This document shows positions 24,440 through 35,939 of a stretch of DNA of 64,000 nucleotides, piece after piece. The position numbers and the translations under genes were made by a program. The DNA lies in assembly GCA_902702965.1 (NCBI GenBank), contig CACRXP010000148.1, forward strand, positions 282,346-346,345, read 5' to 3'. This DNA comes from Spirometra erinaceieuropaei. Its lineage: Eukaryota > Platyhelminthes > Cestoda > Diphyllobothriidea > Diphyllobothriidae. Every line of letters starts with the position of its first letter. The stretch's first letter is position 1. The notes beneath the pieces are model-generated. The model ran no database searches. It was not told the origin of the DNA and saw only the letters and a program-made list of their open reading frames with translations.

Positions 24440-26830
24440 TCAGCTTTGTTGCGGAGGGTTGTGTGGGGAGAGGTCGAAAATGCCTGCCCGGCGAAGCGAC
24501 ACCAGCGACATGCGCAGGCTAATTCTGACCCTCCCCCCTTTCCACATTCACCGGGGTTGCACAGATTGTGCTTGAAAGAAAGACCCGGAAACTACACAAT
24601 CAACAGGCCGCTGTCCCCCGGGGGGAGGGGGTGGGGGTGTGGTGGAACGGGAACTGAGCGCAAAGGGCATCGGTCGCTGTGAGGGCGGGGGAATGGGACG
24701 GCTGGCACTGTTCCCTGGTCGGCGGCGGCGGCGGCGGATGCGGCAACAGTGGATGACAAAAAGATAATTGACTATAGTTAATTTTCATTTGTGAACTGCT
24801 CTTCTGCATCACTGCCGCCACCGCCGCCGCCGTCGCAACCGCGCCGCACGACACGTCCCCCGTAGACCCCCTGCTCACCCACCACCTCGCCCCCCCCCCG
24901 CCGCCGCCGCCAGCCGGACTTCGGTCGTCGCTTGGTCCGCCATCGTTGGCGGTAGACAGGGTCCGCGAAAGCACGCACGCGGCACTTGGGATATTTATCG
25001 CCTACTGTCTCTTCGTCTGCCCTTCTCCCTCTGTGGCCACCTCCGCATGGCCACCACGTCGGTCCCCTGGCGGTCGTCTGATGGTGTTCATCTATTTAAC
25101 TTAATTAACTGGATGCTTTCCACCCAGCCTGCGCACGCGCTCTCTCTGCTTCTCTTGAACTCAACGCTGGCAGGCCTCACAGGCGACCGATCGGCACACA
25201 CATGCACTACTGGCGTTCACTCTCTCTCTCTCTACCACATGCTGTTCGCGTCCCCTCCCTCTCTCTCGCTCTCTGCCTCTACCTCCCTGCGCTACCCTGT
25301 TTTTCCACGGTCGAGGGGAAAGTCCCACTGCACACCTCTGCTGGAGGCAGGCGTGTTCGCACGCCAAAAGCGATCAGCAAATGACAATCTGACAGTCGTC
25401 AGCATGTACGAGGTAGGTGGGTCGGCGAGTGTCGCGGCATGTGCGACATGGCGGGACGGGACTGTGGCCGTGTGATTACCTCCTGGTTGAGTAGAGACTG
25501 TCACCACCACCAGGCTGATTTAGAGTCGCAATACCCCGCTCCCTCCGCCCTCCCCCCCCCCCGGGTGACGCACTATCTCACATACGTTCCAGCTCTAAGC
25601 GACACTTGCTTGCGTGCTAAATGACACGGCTACCAGACCCCGGGGGATCTACTGTAAATACGTGCCCCCCCTTCCTCCCCCCCTCCGACCATCACCGATA
25701 CTGATACTGTTTCCAACGCCACCGCCGCCGCCGCCGCCACTACCACAGCGGGCAGACGGAGCACTACTCCGGCCGGCCCACAGCCCAAACCTGTCAGACA
25801 TCAGGAGGTCACGCGAATTCCTCCCTCCCCCCCTGCGGAGTGCGTTCGCTTGTGTGTGTGGGATGCAAACTACTCGGGATGGGAGATTCTGTGGGTGGGT
25901 GATATGAATCACAGACTGGCGCAACAGGGGAGGGGAGCGCCCGCTGATCTACGCGCTCACGAACGCGCAATAATGCTACCAGAGCTGGCCAGAAGGTGGG
26001 GGGAGGGGGTGAGGGGAGTGGGTTGGTGTGAGTACGGTTGATGCACACAGATATCGCCTCGAGTACCCCAAGTATGTGCACGAGCACATGCTGCAATTGA
26101 ATCGCAGTAAGGTTATCACAGACACAGGAAGAAGAGAGGAAGAGGGTGGATGGCGATTCGGAGGCGCCGGCTGCGATGGTTCAGTGTGAGAAGACGAAAG
26201 AGTGGAGGAACAGGCTGCAACCAAGGTAAGTGCGTGCGTACATGCCGAAGGTTGCGAGGAGCTCCTTAGTCGCAAAAAATGGGCTGGTTAGATAGGACGG
26301 GGGGTCGCAAATTGACGCCTCTCTCTCTCCCTCTCGCTCTCTGAGAGAGAGTGTTTTTGTACAGGGTGCACGCACATCCAGTGAGAGACAGGGGATTAGG
26401 TGTGGGGGGGAAGCGTGGACTCGGGGCGGAGGGGGGGAACGTGGGAGAAAGATAGGACGCAGGATCGGGCGAGTTCTCGTTCGCGACGCCGCACAAACAG
26501 AGCAAAAGCGTACGAGCTGTAACTCTCCCAGCCGTAGTATAAGCAGGGGCACGCCATGCCACATTTTACTCACACACGGACAGTCTCAGAAGGATGCCGT
26601 TTTGGGGGCAAGTCTTGAGGCGGCGCATAAGCATACAAAAGCTCAGTCGCATGTTTCAGGGAGTTTTTCCGGTTTCGCGTGCGGCAGCCGCCTGAACAGC
26701 TTGCCTCAATACTGTGCTCCCCAGCTAGTTAGATCGTCCGCGCACACACACACATGGCAGCCTAAAATAGGCGAAAAGGGCCTAGTACGCCGACTCCGTG
26801 AATCCAGACGCATCTCGAAAAGCCGGTAAA
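24440..26830. other. GC-rich, triplet- and dinucleotide-repeat island in the BEN intron
   Basis: Runs of GGC/GCC triplets at about 24719-24740, 24810-24835, 24890-24912 and 25716-25740, CT runs at 25217-25240, and a CT/GA inverted run at 26313-26352 sit in CpG-rich sequence. ORFs here on both strands are low complexity and unsupported. It could be an internal promoter or CpG-island-like region, but nothing decisive is visible. Confidence 0.4.
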
Positions 26831-27491
26831 GCTTCCTTATTGACACTCTGAGCAGCACCAAAATAGCAATGTTTAATCAACCCCGACGGGTAAAAAAGCT
26901 TATTTAAAAAATGTGCACTACAATGTCGCAAAATGGTTACAAAGGGTCCTCACTTGAATACAATGTCCGGAAATATGGGTAAATTTAGCCGCCTTGGTGC
27001 CCCGCCTGATTAGAAAAGCACCTGAGTTGGCCGCAGGAAAACCACTCGGTTACTTGAACACCATCGCCGCCCGTGGACGGTAGAAACAACAGCCATTCGA
27101 ATGTGGAGTCCTGCCGTCTGCGCAAATGTCATTTCCGACACCCCTGTTATTGGGTCGGTTTTATTCCTACGCCTCGTTCCCCAGCATATTCATCATCGGC
27201 GTTAGTCCCTGGACCTCTCAACTAACCTGACACTTCCTCTTCGGCTATCAGAATGCCTGGTAATTCATAAAACGCCACTGAGCCGATGCTTAATCACTTA
27301 AAACTATCGGTCACCCATTTATCTTCTTTAAAATCAATAAGTTGAAAATTACTGTCTGCTGTTGGGGAAATTTTTCCGGGAGGATGCGATCTCCCACAAA
27401 AGGCCCACAAATAACAAGTTTTTAATTGGAGGGCAGGTCTAACATTTGCCGGAGCTAAAACTCAATGTATAAACTAGATACCACTGTACTA

Positions 27492-28560
27492 TGCTATAAT
27501 TTGATTTACCGTTATTTTTCGGGAGGAGATTGGCACTGGAGATCGTAAAGCTAGCCAGTCGCGCTGTCTGGAGGAGCATGAAGTCAAGTGACACGATTGA
27601 CTTTTCAATGCTAATGCCTTTTTACAGTTTTGGCCATTTGATTTCGACGCGTTTGATAGAAATTTTGGGTATTTTTTTACAAACGATTAATAAATGTCGA
27701 AACAGGCGAGATGTTGACTGGGACCGTTATTAACGCGATCAAGTCTAAGGGCTGATTAAATAAAGGGCCATTACAGGTAAATGCTGCAAGTAGTCCTAGG
27801 TAAGGTCGCACGCCGTCGCAAGTCCACTTTTTTGGAAATCCCCTACAACCACCGACGAGTTCAAGCGGAAATGTTCATTTATCCGAGTAGTATAGGTGCT
27901 GTTCTTGGTTCTTCGTCATATATGAGCACTGGACCGATTTCTTGATTAAGAAGCATGGGAAAATTTATTTGCCGAAATATTTTTCCGAAAACTGTGTTAT
28001 TTTCTGATTATATATTTAGAACGGTCAACTGTCTTGTTCTTGAAACATTTTGTCGGTTTTGACAATTACCTAATTATTTTTTACATTTTTGCTGACTTAT
28101 AATTTCATATTTTCCGGTATGTTCGACTGGATCTGGGAATGCCCCATTTTAAGATTTTATTTCCCTCAAGCCTCCGGCATCCCATTATAGTTTGCCTGAT
28201 CATTCATGAGCGAAGAGAGGATGTAGGACCCACAAGTAGATGATAACTCCAAAAATATATCCTAAAATTCAGTATGGTCGTAAATATCACTTATTATTCA
28301 TCGTTCCCATTGGTTGACATTTCCTTCCCTTCCTGATTAAATGTAAACTTACCAGCCACGCTTTATTCAAAGTCCGTTATCTATTTTTTGTCTTCTTGCC
28401 CTCCGTTCTGTGTGCTGTTTTCGCCGTAACACCCCCACTACCACCATTCAATATATGACACGGTCCACAGACTAGCTCAAGTTAGCTGAGGATCCTACAC
28501 CCTATCGTTTTTCATTCTTGATTAAACGTCGGAAATAGGCGTGAACTAAATATATTTTCG
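27492..28560 (+). repeat. Copy 1 of duplicated block (empty site)
   Basis: Nearly identical to 29332-30845 apart from scattered single-base differences and one 445 bp insertion present only in the other copy. The constant offset is 1840 bp before the insertion point (27996/27997) and 2285 bp after it. It includes a family E inverted-repeat element at 28219-28501. Confidence 0.9.
28219..28501. mobile_element. Family E inverted-repeat element (in copy 1 of the duplicated block)
   Basis: GGATGTAGGACCC...GGATCCTACACC, about 283 bp, opposite in orientation to the 16110 copy. Confidence 0.65.
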
Positions 28561-29331
28561 NNNNNNNNNNNNNNNNNNNNNNNNNNNNNNNNNNNNNNNN
28601 NNNNNNNNNNNNNNNNNNNNNNNNNNNNNNNNNNNNNNNNNNNNNNNNNNNNNNNNNNNNNNNNNNNNNNNNNNNNNNNNNNNNNNNNNNNNNNNNNNNN
28701 NNNNNNNNNNNNNNNNNNNNNNNNNNNNNNNNNNNNNNNNNNNNNNNNNNNNNNNNNNNNNNNNNNNNNNNNNNNNNNNNNNNNNNNNNNNNNNNNNNNN
28801 NNNNNNNNNNNNNNNNNNNNNNNNNNNNNNNNNNNNNNNNNNNNNNNNNNNNNNNNNNNNNNNNNNNNNNNNNNNNNNNNNNNNNNNNNNNNNNNNNNNN
28901 NNNNNNNNNNNNNNNNNNNNNNNNNNNNNNNNNNNNNNNNNNNNNNNNNNNNNNNNNNNNNNNNNNNNNNNNNNNNNNNNNNNNNNNNNNNNNNNNNNNN
29001 NNNNNNNNNNNNNNNNNNNNNNNNNNNNNNNNNNNNNNNNNNNNNNNNNNNNNNNNNNNNNNNNNNNNNNNNNNNNNNNNNNNNNNNNNNNNNNNNNNNN
29101 NNNNNNNNNNNNNNNNNNNNNNNNNNNNNNNNNNNNNNNNNNNNNNNNNNNNNNNNNNNNNNNNNNNNNNNNNNNNNNNNNNNNNNNNNNNNNNNNNNNN
29201 NNNNNNNNNNNNNNNNNNNNNNNNNNNNNNNNNNNNNNNNNNNNNNNNNNNNNNNNNNNNNNNNNNNNNNNNNNNNNNNNNNNNNNNNNNNNNNNNNNNN
29301 NNNNNNNNNNNNNNNNNNNNNNNNNNNNNNN
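28561..29331. other. Assembly gap (771 N)
   Basis: Unresolved bases. The sequence ending at the left edge (27492-28560) recurs immediately right of the gap (29332-30845), which points to an unmerged contig overlap rather than a true tandem duplication. Confidence 0.97.
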
Positions 29332-29836
29332 TGCTATAATTTGATTAACCGTTATTTTTCGGGAGGAGACTGGCACTGGAGATCGTAAAGCTAGCCAGTC
29401 ACGCTGTCTGGAGGAGCGTGAAGTCAAGTGACACGATTGACTTTTCAATGCTAAAGCCTTTTTAAAGTTTTGGCCATTTGATTTCGATGCGTTTGATAGA
29501 AATTTTGGGTATTTTTTTACAAACGATAAATAAATGTCGAAACAGGCGAGATGTTGACTGGGACCGTTATTAACGCGATCAAGTCTAAGGGCTGATTAAC
29601 TAAAGGGCCATTACAGGTAAATGCTGCAAGTAGTCCTAGGTAAGGTCGCACGCCGTCGCAAATCCACTTTTTTGGAAATCCCCTACAACCACCGACGAGT
29701 TCAAGCGGAAATATTCATTTATCCGAGTAGTATAGGTGCTGTTCTTGGTTCTTCGTCATATATGAGCACTGGACCAATTTCTTGATTAAGAAGCATGGGA
29801 AATTTTATTTGCCGAAATATTTTTCCGAAAACTGTG

Positions 29837-30281
29837 AAACCGGAAAACAGGTCCGCACGAGATTGCATGAGCATGAATTGGCCGTGAGACGGAAGGATAA
29901 ACTCTCTTTGGTAGCCGCCCACGCCTCCTCGCCAGGACACGCCTTTGACTTTGGGAGCGTGAGAATACTAGGACAGTCAGACAACCGAGTTGCGCGCCTG
30001 CTGCAGGAAGCGTGGCACTCAACTGAGGACGCGATTAATCGACATATCGATCTGCCAATCGCCTATCAAGCACTCCGTGAACAAATCAACAGCGCAGCTA
30101 GAGGTCACCCCCGGCAGAGGTGAGCTAAATACACGACGAGCTGTACAGTTTTTTCATTCCTTGACGATGGGCTCGCGTGAGAGTTCGAAACGTCGGATAA
30201 ATAAACCATTGGTCCCAGCGATCGCCTTCCCGTCTTCTTCTATGCAATTACCTGGGCCGCGCATATTCTCTATCATTCGGA
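29837..30281 (+). mobile_element. 5'-truncated Penelope-like element insertion, GIY-YIG endonuclease end and 3' tail
   Basis: The 445 bp absent from copy 1 encode ETGKQVRTRLHEHELAVRRK, then LVAAHASSPGHAFDFG and SDNRVARLLQEAWHS. This is the C-terminal half of the GIY-YIG endonuclease of Penelope-like elements (GETG...R..EH pattern, then ...H...PGH.F.F). The frame is intact to its TGA (30121-30123). The tail has a hammerhead-like stretch (30165-30200) with GAAACGTC but TTGACGA in place of CTGANGA. No target-site duplication is evident. Confidence 0.85.
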
Positions 30282-30503
30282 ATATTTTCTGATTATATAT
30301 TTAGAACGGTCAACTGTCTTGTTCTTGAAACATTTTGTCGGTTTTGACAATTACCTAATTATTTTTTACATTTTTGCTGACTTATAATTTCATACTTTCC
30401 GGTATGTTCGACTGGATCTGGGAATGCCCCATTTTAAGATTTTATTTCCCTCAAGCCTCCGGCCTCCCATTATAGTTTGCCTGATCATTCATGGACGAAG
30501 AGA

Positions 30504-30786
30504 GGTTGTAGGACCCACAAGTAGATGATAACTCCAAAAATATACCCTAAAATTCAGTATAGCTGTAAATATCACTTATTATTCATCGTTCCCATTGGTT
30601 GAAATTTCCTTCCCTTCCTGATTAAATGTAAACTTACCAGCCACGCTTTATTCAAAGTCCGTTATCTATTTTTTGTCTTCTTGCCCTCCGTTCTGTGTGC
30701 TGTTTTCGCCGTAAAACCCCCACTACCACCATTCAACATATGAAACGGTCCACAGACTAGCTCAAGTTAGCTGTGGATCCTACACC
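30504..30786. mobile_element. Family E inverted-repeat element (in copy 2 of the duplicated block)
   Basis: The same element as at 28219-28501, in the second copy of the duplicated block; the two differ by a few bases. Confidence 0.65.
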
Positions 30787-31419
30787 CTATCGTTTTTCAT
30801 TCTTGATTAAACATCGGAAATAGGCGTGAACTAAATATATTTTCGGGTAACATCAGTGTGTCTGACTGGAAATGTTTCCGGGGGAAGGTCCGTCTCTCGT
30901 GTTGTCGCTTGAGCCGATAGTACACGACCCGAAAGACTGCCAACCTCAGGAGTTAGGTCAGTCATCATGGGGGGTATTTTGGAGTGACATGTAGAACAAT
31001 GAGTCAGGCTGCAGTGGTATTCCCACCGGCGTGAGGTCCGCGTCGTTCGTACCGAAAGTCTGATACATGACGGGGGAACCAGCTGGTGTGTGGCACGCGT
31101 AGACAGCCTGTCGTAGATGTTGAGCTAATCTGTCCCACTATTGGCCAATCCAAGCGCAAGTCACCGTTGACGCGTTCACCCTGCAGGCACCCCGTGGCCT
31201 TTGCAGCAGTCAGACTGTCAAACTGATACTGTATTATAACCCAATCGGTGTTGAAATTACTCTTTTTTGCGCTAGGAGGATTTCGGACGACTTTTCCTGA
31301 GCCCTGCCCACTCAGGCTGTCAGATGGTTGGCAGTCGACGGGATATGAGCCGGTGACCCAAATGGCAGACAGTCGGACTCAAAGTCTAATCGACCAAAGA
31401 GGTCGACTGGAAATCTAGA

Positions 31420-31478
31420 CGTCTAATGACGATGACTAATGACCCAGGGATGGTCATTCTAGTCTTCCGATAACACTC
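31420..31478 (+). repeat. Family D fragment in the BEN intron, near the terminal exon
   Basis: gacgatgactaatgacccagggatggtcattctagtcttccgataac follows the family D body order. Confidence 0.4.
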
Positions 31479-31611
31479 CTCGAGGGAGTTTGACATTTTT
31501 CCGAAGGTGTTGCATTATTTCCCCATCTGAGAGTCACACATATAAAGACTAACCTATTTACAGCCCGCAGTTGACGCACTGTAATGCCTTCCTGTGTTTC
31601 TTGATTTACAG

Positions 31612-32201
31612 CCTTCATCAGAAAACGCCATCCCCAGCTGAAGACGGGATCTATCAATCTCTGCATGACAGATGTCTGTGTACAGGCACGTCGGGTCGCG
31701 AACAATCAGCGCAGTCGCGTGCGTACCCTGCCCGGCGGCTTCATCTCTGCCGGTAGCAGCAGTAACAGCAGCGGTGGCGTCTCCAAGCAGAAGTTCCCCC
31801 CATGCGGAGGCAGTGCAAGCCCAACGACGTCACCGCCGGCGCTCTCACTACCACCGCCCCCCTCCGCGTCTCACTTCTGGAGCCAGTTTTCCGGCCTGTC
31901 TCAGGCCAGCGCACTCGGACAGTCGCTCTCCCCCGCCTCCAGCCAGAGCTGCGGTGGAGGCGGTGGAGGCGACGGCGAAAGTCCCGACGACGGCCTCTCG
32001 ACGCCCAAACGCGGACGACGCTCCACCGAGTCCACGGACCCCACCAGTAAGGCACTCGCCTTTGCAGCCGACTGTCTGGCCGGATCACCACATTCCTTCA
32101 CAGCACAACCATCACCCGCATCGGACGTCAGCAGCGTCCACAAATCGCGACTGGAGGCCTCCGCTGGCGACTCGCCCTGCGAGCTCGTCTCTATTGAGTA
32201 G
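31612..32201 (+). CDS. BEN-domain protein, terminal exon (C-terminal BEN helix plus Ser/Pro/Gly tail)
   Basis: The acceptor is cctgtgtttcttgatttacag. Joined to the upstream exon it continues EAIKAFIRKRHPQLKTGSIN and LCMTDVCVQARRVANNQRSR, the usual end of a BEN domain. The remaining ~145 residues are low complexity: SSSNSSGG, a PPALSLPPPPSAS stretch, a CGGGGGGDGESPDDG stretch, and a basic TPKRGRR motif that could act as a nuclear localisation signal (inference). The stop is TAG at 32199-32201. High GC keeps other frames open here; those are shadows. Confidence 0.8.
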
Positions 32202-32881
32202 ACACAGAGCACACCGTATGCGCCTCTCTGGAGGCGGCAGTAAAGGCCACTCAGTCACACACACACACACAAAAGTACACACTAATGGTTAACACACCTT
32301 TGCAGGCTGAACGCAAGAACGTCTATGCGTGCGCAGAGAATGGGCACCTCGTGTCTTTTCCTTCCTTTCTCCTTTCCTCCTTTACTCTCCTTAGTCCGTC
32401 ACGTTATCCTGCCTGCTACCGTAGGCTGAAGCAGATCCCAGATTGCTTCAGTCGGCGCGTTGACGAGCAGCGACGGTACGGGTTCCGATCCTAGGCAGAA
32501 ATGTGATATGCGTAGGCGCACGTACAGCTAGAGGAACCGTCGTGCTCCCAGACTGCTTTATTCAACTGTGTACAGGCTGCTTACATTTCAGCGATCACGG
32601 CTGCCCGTTCAATGACAGCTGGGTGCGAACTTCATTTCATGCGGCTGAGAGAGAGAGAGACATTCCAGTAGACTTCACTATGCACTCTCTCTCTCCCACC
32701 CTCACTCCACATGATCACTCGTTATGCAACTCTTGCCTCCCTCACTGACTTATCACGCTCCAACCATGACAAATCAACTCGCAACTGCGACATCCCTATG
32801 CTCACCAGCCAGTTTTTGCATAATTCCGAAGCCGGCGTAATCGGCCCCTTTGTTGTTGCCTACTATGCAAGATAAGAAAGA

Positions 32882-32887
32882 AATAAA
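32882..32887 (+). terminator. Putative polyadenylation signal of the BEN gene
   Basis: AATAAA about 680 nt after the stop codon, followed within 25 nt by a GT-rich stretch (gtagaggttgttt). It is the first canonical signal seen after the stop. Confidence 0.4.
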
Positions 32888-33210
32888 TTTGTAGAGGTTG
32901 TTTCTAATCTGAGCGAAAAAAGACCGCGACGTGTCGAAAAACGACCGGGAGTTAGCGCTACCTATAAACGGGAAGTGGGGACTACCAAGACCCCCCCAGC
33001 GCGGAGCTCTTTTCGTTAGTCAGCAAGCAAGTTGTACTCCAGGCTCGAGTGACTAAGGAAGTAGGAATAGTCGAAAATATACAAGGCCGTCCTCCTGGTA
33101 AATCTTGCTGTAAAAGCTGGACCACCTACCAAAACCAGACTGGGGAAACTAAACCACTGCCGATAGAAACGACCAGGCAAGTTCAAGGAAGCAGTTCAAA
33201 AGGAAATGAT

Positions 33211-33350
33211 GCGATCACTGAAACAGGAGAATTATTGGCCTGACGTTTCGAATTGTCACTCGAAGCGCCTTATCTGCGACTGTCTCTGGTGAAGGGGCCG
33301 AGTGAAGATCTGAAACGTCAGGCTAATAAACTTCTTGTTCCAGTGATCGC
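33211..33350. mobile_element. Inverted pair of Penelope-like hammerhead tails
   Basis: Two 52 bp arms (33211-33262 and 33299-33350), each a hammerhead/tail segment with GAAACGTCAGG, lie in opposite orientation around a 36 bp loop. The right arm's upstream core reads CTGGTGA (CTGATGA expected). Confidence 0.7.
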
Positions 33351-35939
33351 ACCGTCTTCTTCTCTTAAACTAAACCGTCTCCACCCGACCTCAATCCAGA
33401 AAGTGCGAAGACAAAGTCCTGGGCGTGGACTACAAACATTCAAGCGTGTCTGTAGTGTTGAAGCGACCCCAGATTCACTGTAACAATCATTTCCTGAGGA
33501 TGGCCGGCGAGGAACAACCGAAACGGTCCTTTTGCAACAACATTGCCACTGAATAACACCGTCAACGGGAAATAAAAAAGGATAGAGTAATGCCTTAAAA
33601 ATCTCATTAGAATGCAGCAAATCGACAAAAATCCTCGAATCGCTCCTGCAGGTGCTCGACTTTCTGTATCTTGCTGTAGGACCGTAGGAAGCCATGACAA
33701 GACGACAAGAAAGGAAGACTAGAATAAAGAGGAAAACAACAAACTATCCGCACTCGGCGTCTTTCCAAATGGTGACTCACTGTCGTCCGAGGATTCTTCG
33801 GTTCCGCGCTAAACAGGGACTGCGCTGTTTGCGGTTGCAAGCTTTATTCACAAAAAACGATTGGAAGCACGTCTAAGGCCTTGTCATTGTCTCTATAGAG
33901 CTTAGGTTGCATTCTTGTAGTCTGGTAGGCTCTATCACTGCGTGTAGGCAAAAAAACCAGCAATAGTAAATCAGCCCCGCTAGTGATCGGATGACACGGC
34001 TATCCGTTGTAAAGGAGGGCCCGCAATATGTGAAGCCAACAGACTTCAGGACGAAGCAGCAAGAAAGGGAGATTAAAATAATTGGGAAGTAAATTGCCAG
34101 TCCCCAACGTCCTCAATTCTCCAAAAAACTGGACAGCTATGTCTGTTAACACCCCAGAAGCCACGAGGTTTGTCTTTACAAATTTTATTCATCAAAAACT
34201 ATAGAAGACAAGTCTAAGTCTTCTGTGATTGTCGCTGCAGAGTTTAAAATTGCACCTATCACTGAATGCATGCTAAAAATCAACAATCTTAGACGCTGAG
34301 ATCTAAAATCGGCAATTTCCATAGACTAAGACACTTGTTCAAATAAAAAAACAAGACGATTTACTTCACACCACTGATAAAATGCCTCAATAATATTTTA
34401 GACTTACGAGTTCTGTTTGAAGAAAACTTTGCAAGCCGTGCGGGACACATCGTAGGACGCAGAGACTACCTAAACCAATTTTTAGGAGTCTGATGTCTAC
34501 TCCATGTCGGCATTAGGGGAAAAAGCCCTTCGGCCGACAAATTCATCAGTCAGACAAACCTATCCATAATTTCGTAAATTTCGGCCGCCCTTGAAGTTGT
34601 TCTCGAAATCGCGAAATCGTGAGTGCTTCCTACTGAACAGGCCTATATGCATGGCAACACGCCTGATCTACGGTAGGTGAAAATAGAAAAAAACTTAATT
34701 CGCAAACAACCGCCGATTATTTTTTATAGAAACGATGGTAGCACGGAACTCAAACGGCCAGAAAACGGGAGACCTACCACTTTCCCATGGTGGGAGTTCC
34801 ATGCCTCCATATTATACAGCATAAATATGTGCTACTTACTATAAGCCAATAGTAGCTATATATTTACTGAGCGTGTGAACGTCAGGTGGGCCGGTGGTAT
34901 GCCGAGGTGTCATACTTATATTTGAACGCATGCGGAAGATGTTTTGCCACTTAGAATGCTTTCCATGTCACTGCTTGCAAGAGAAGACAGTAACTTGGTT
35001 AAAATTGTTAAAAGCCTGGAATTGATTTACGGCTGATTTTGCTTGCTCTTAAACCCGCCAGCGTAAAACTTCATGAATGGGCGTCAGGTAGATGTGCATT
35101 TCGAAACGGCTCTCTAAGCAGGCGAGGTAAAGAGAGAATTCCGATGCCATTTCTCTCATTAACAACAAGATTCGGATACAAATGATTGTAAGAAGTAAAT
35201 ATACAAGTATGTTGATGAGCGTAGCTGTAGATAAACTGGTAGTCATTGCTGACATTTATTTTGGGGAAAGTAACACCTAAACAAATTAAATTGAATTTTG
35301 TTCTCTGTTAGTTTCCTAAAATTAAAGACTTTTTTATCAACTGCGACTACATTAGCTTGAAGTTGGCGACAGCTAACGGTTAGAAAGCCCTAATTATTTC
35401 TGTGGTCTTCGTAAATTTATCTATGCAAATGTTTTTCTCGACTTTAGAAAAAAAGTGTTCTCATTTTCACGCTCAATGTCCAAAGGAATGAACTTATAGG
35501 AGGTGTTATTAATAACCAACGGTCTTATAAGACTGTTTGGGGAGATCTGTCGTGGTGGATTCTGAACAGTGTCATAAGGATGGGTGGAAAACAAAGACCA
35601 TCAAATGTGGACAAAAAGACTTTATAACTCCTGAGATACGCCAACTAGCCTATCTCATGAGATTTTAACTGAAATTCGGACATTTTTATTGAATTTGAAA
35701 GGCTTATTTAGGTGATGTCGTAATACTGGCCATAGTGCAGAATAATCCCTATATATTTATATATATCAGCGAAGAGGAACGACAGAGAAAGTGGGTAGAT
35801 TTACACAGTACTGTTTCGGATTTATTTTACCTTCATTCAGCCAACCATAGGTATATCAGTCACTTCAGGATGTGAGTTCATGAATAGGTTTCTTCTCGGC
35901 CACCAGCAGAAATCCCGCTGGGTAAAAATGTTTTCTTAA
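33351..35939. other. No gene recognised
   Basis: AT-rich, small ORFs only. 33420-33700 has an open minus-strand frame next to the Penelope tails, without a clear motif. Confidence 0.45.

Larger units (their letters stand above)
29332..30845 (+). repeat. Copy 2 of duplicated block (filled site)
   Basis: Counterpart of 27492-28560. It starts exactly at the right edge of the gap and carries the Penelope-like insertion 29837-30281. The rest aligns base for base, with few substitutions. Confidence 0.9.
23268..31611 (+). other. BEN gene intron (8344 bp including gap)
   Basis: A GT-AG intron joining the two BEN exons. It contains a SINE-like body (about 23585-23665), a minus-strand tRNA-like head (24262-24338), GC-rich triplet-repeat islands (24440-26830), a duplicated 1.07 kb block on either side of an N gap, and another SINE-like body (31420-31478). 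The true length is uncertain because of the gap and the duplication. Confidence 0.7.
23054..32201 (+). other. BEN-domain protein gene span (two visible exons)
   Basis: Two plus-strand exons join in phase (1+2 nt, making an Ala codon) to one BEN domain followed by a low-complexity C-terminal tail. BEN domains are DNA- or protein-binding modules of chromatin and transcription factors (family knowledge), so a nuclear regulatory role is inferred. The visible part is 267 codons plus TAG. No earlier exon was recognised between 1 and 23053, so the start may lie further left. The 8344 bp intron holds GC-rich islands, a Penelope-like fragment and the assembly gap. I cannot say which BEN subfamily it belongs to. 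Confidence 0.78.

Noticed and set aside
24600..24974. 124-codon minus-strand Gly/Pro-rich ORF
   Set aside because: Low-complexity translation of GCC/GGC repeats in the BEN intron.
28546..29448. 300-codon minus-strand ORF
   Set aside because: It spans the N gap; almost all codons are unknown.
31672..32292. 206-codon plus-strand ORF and minus-strand ORFs over the same region
   Set aside because: GC-rich shadow frames of the BEN terminal exon, which is fixed by splice phase and BEN motif continuity.
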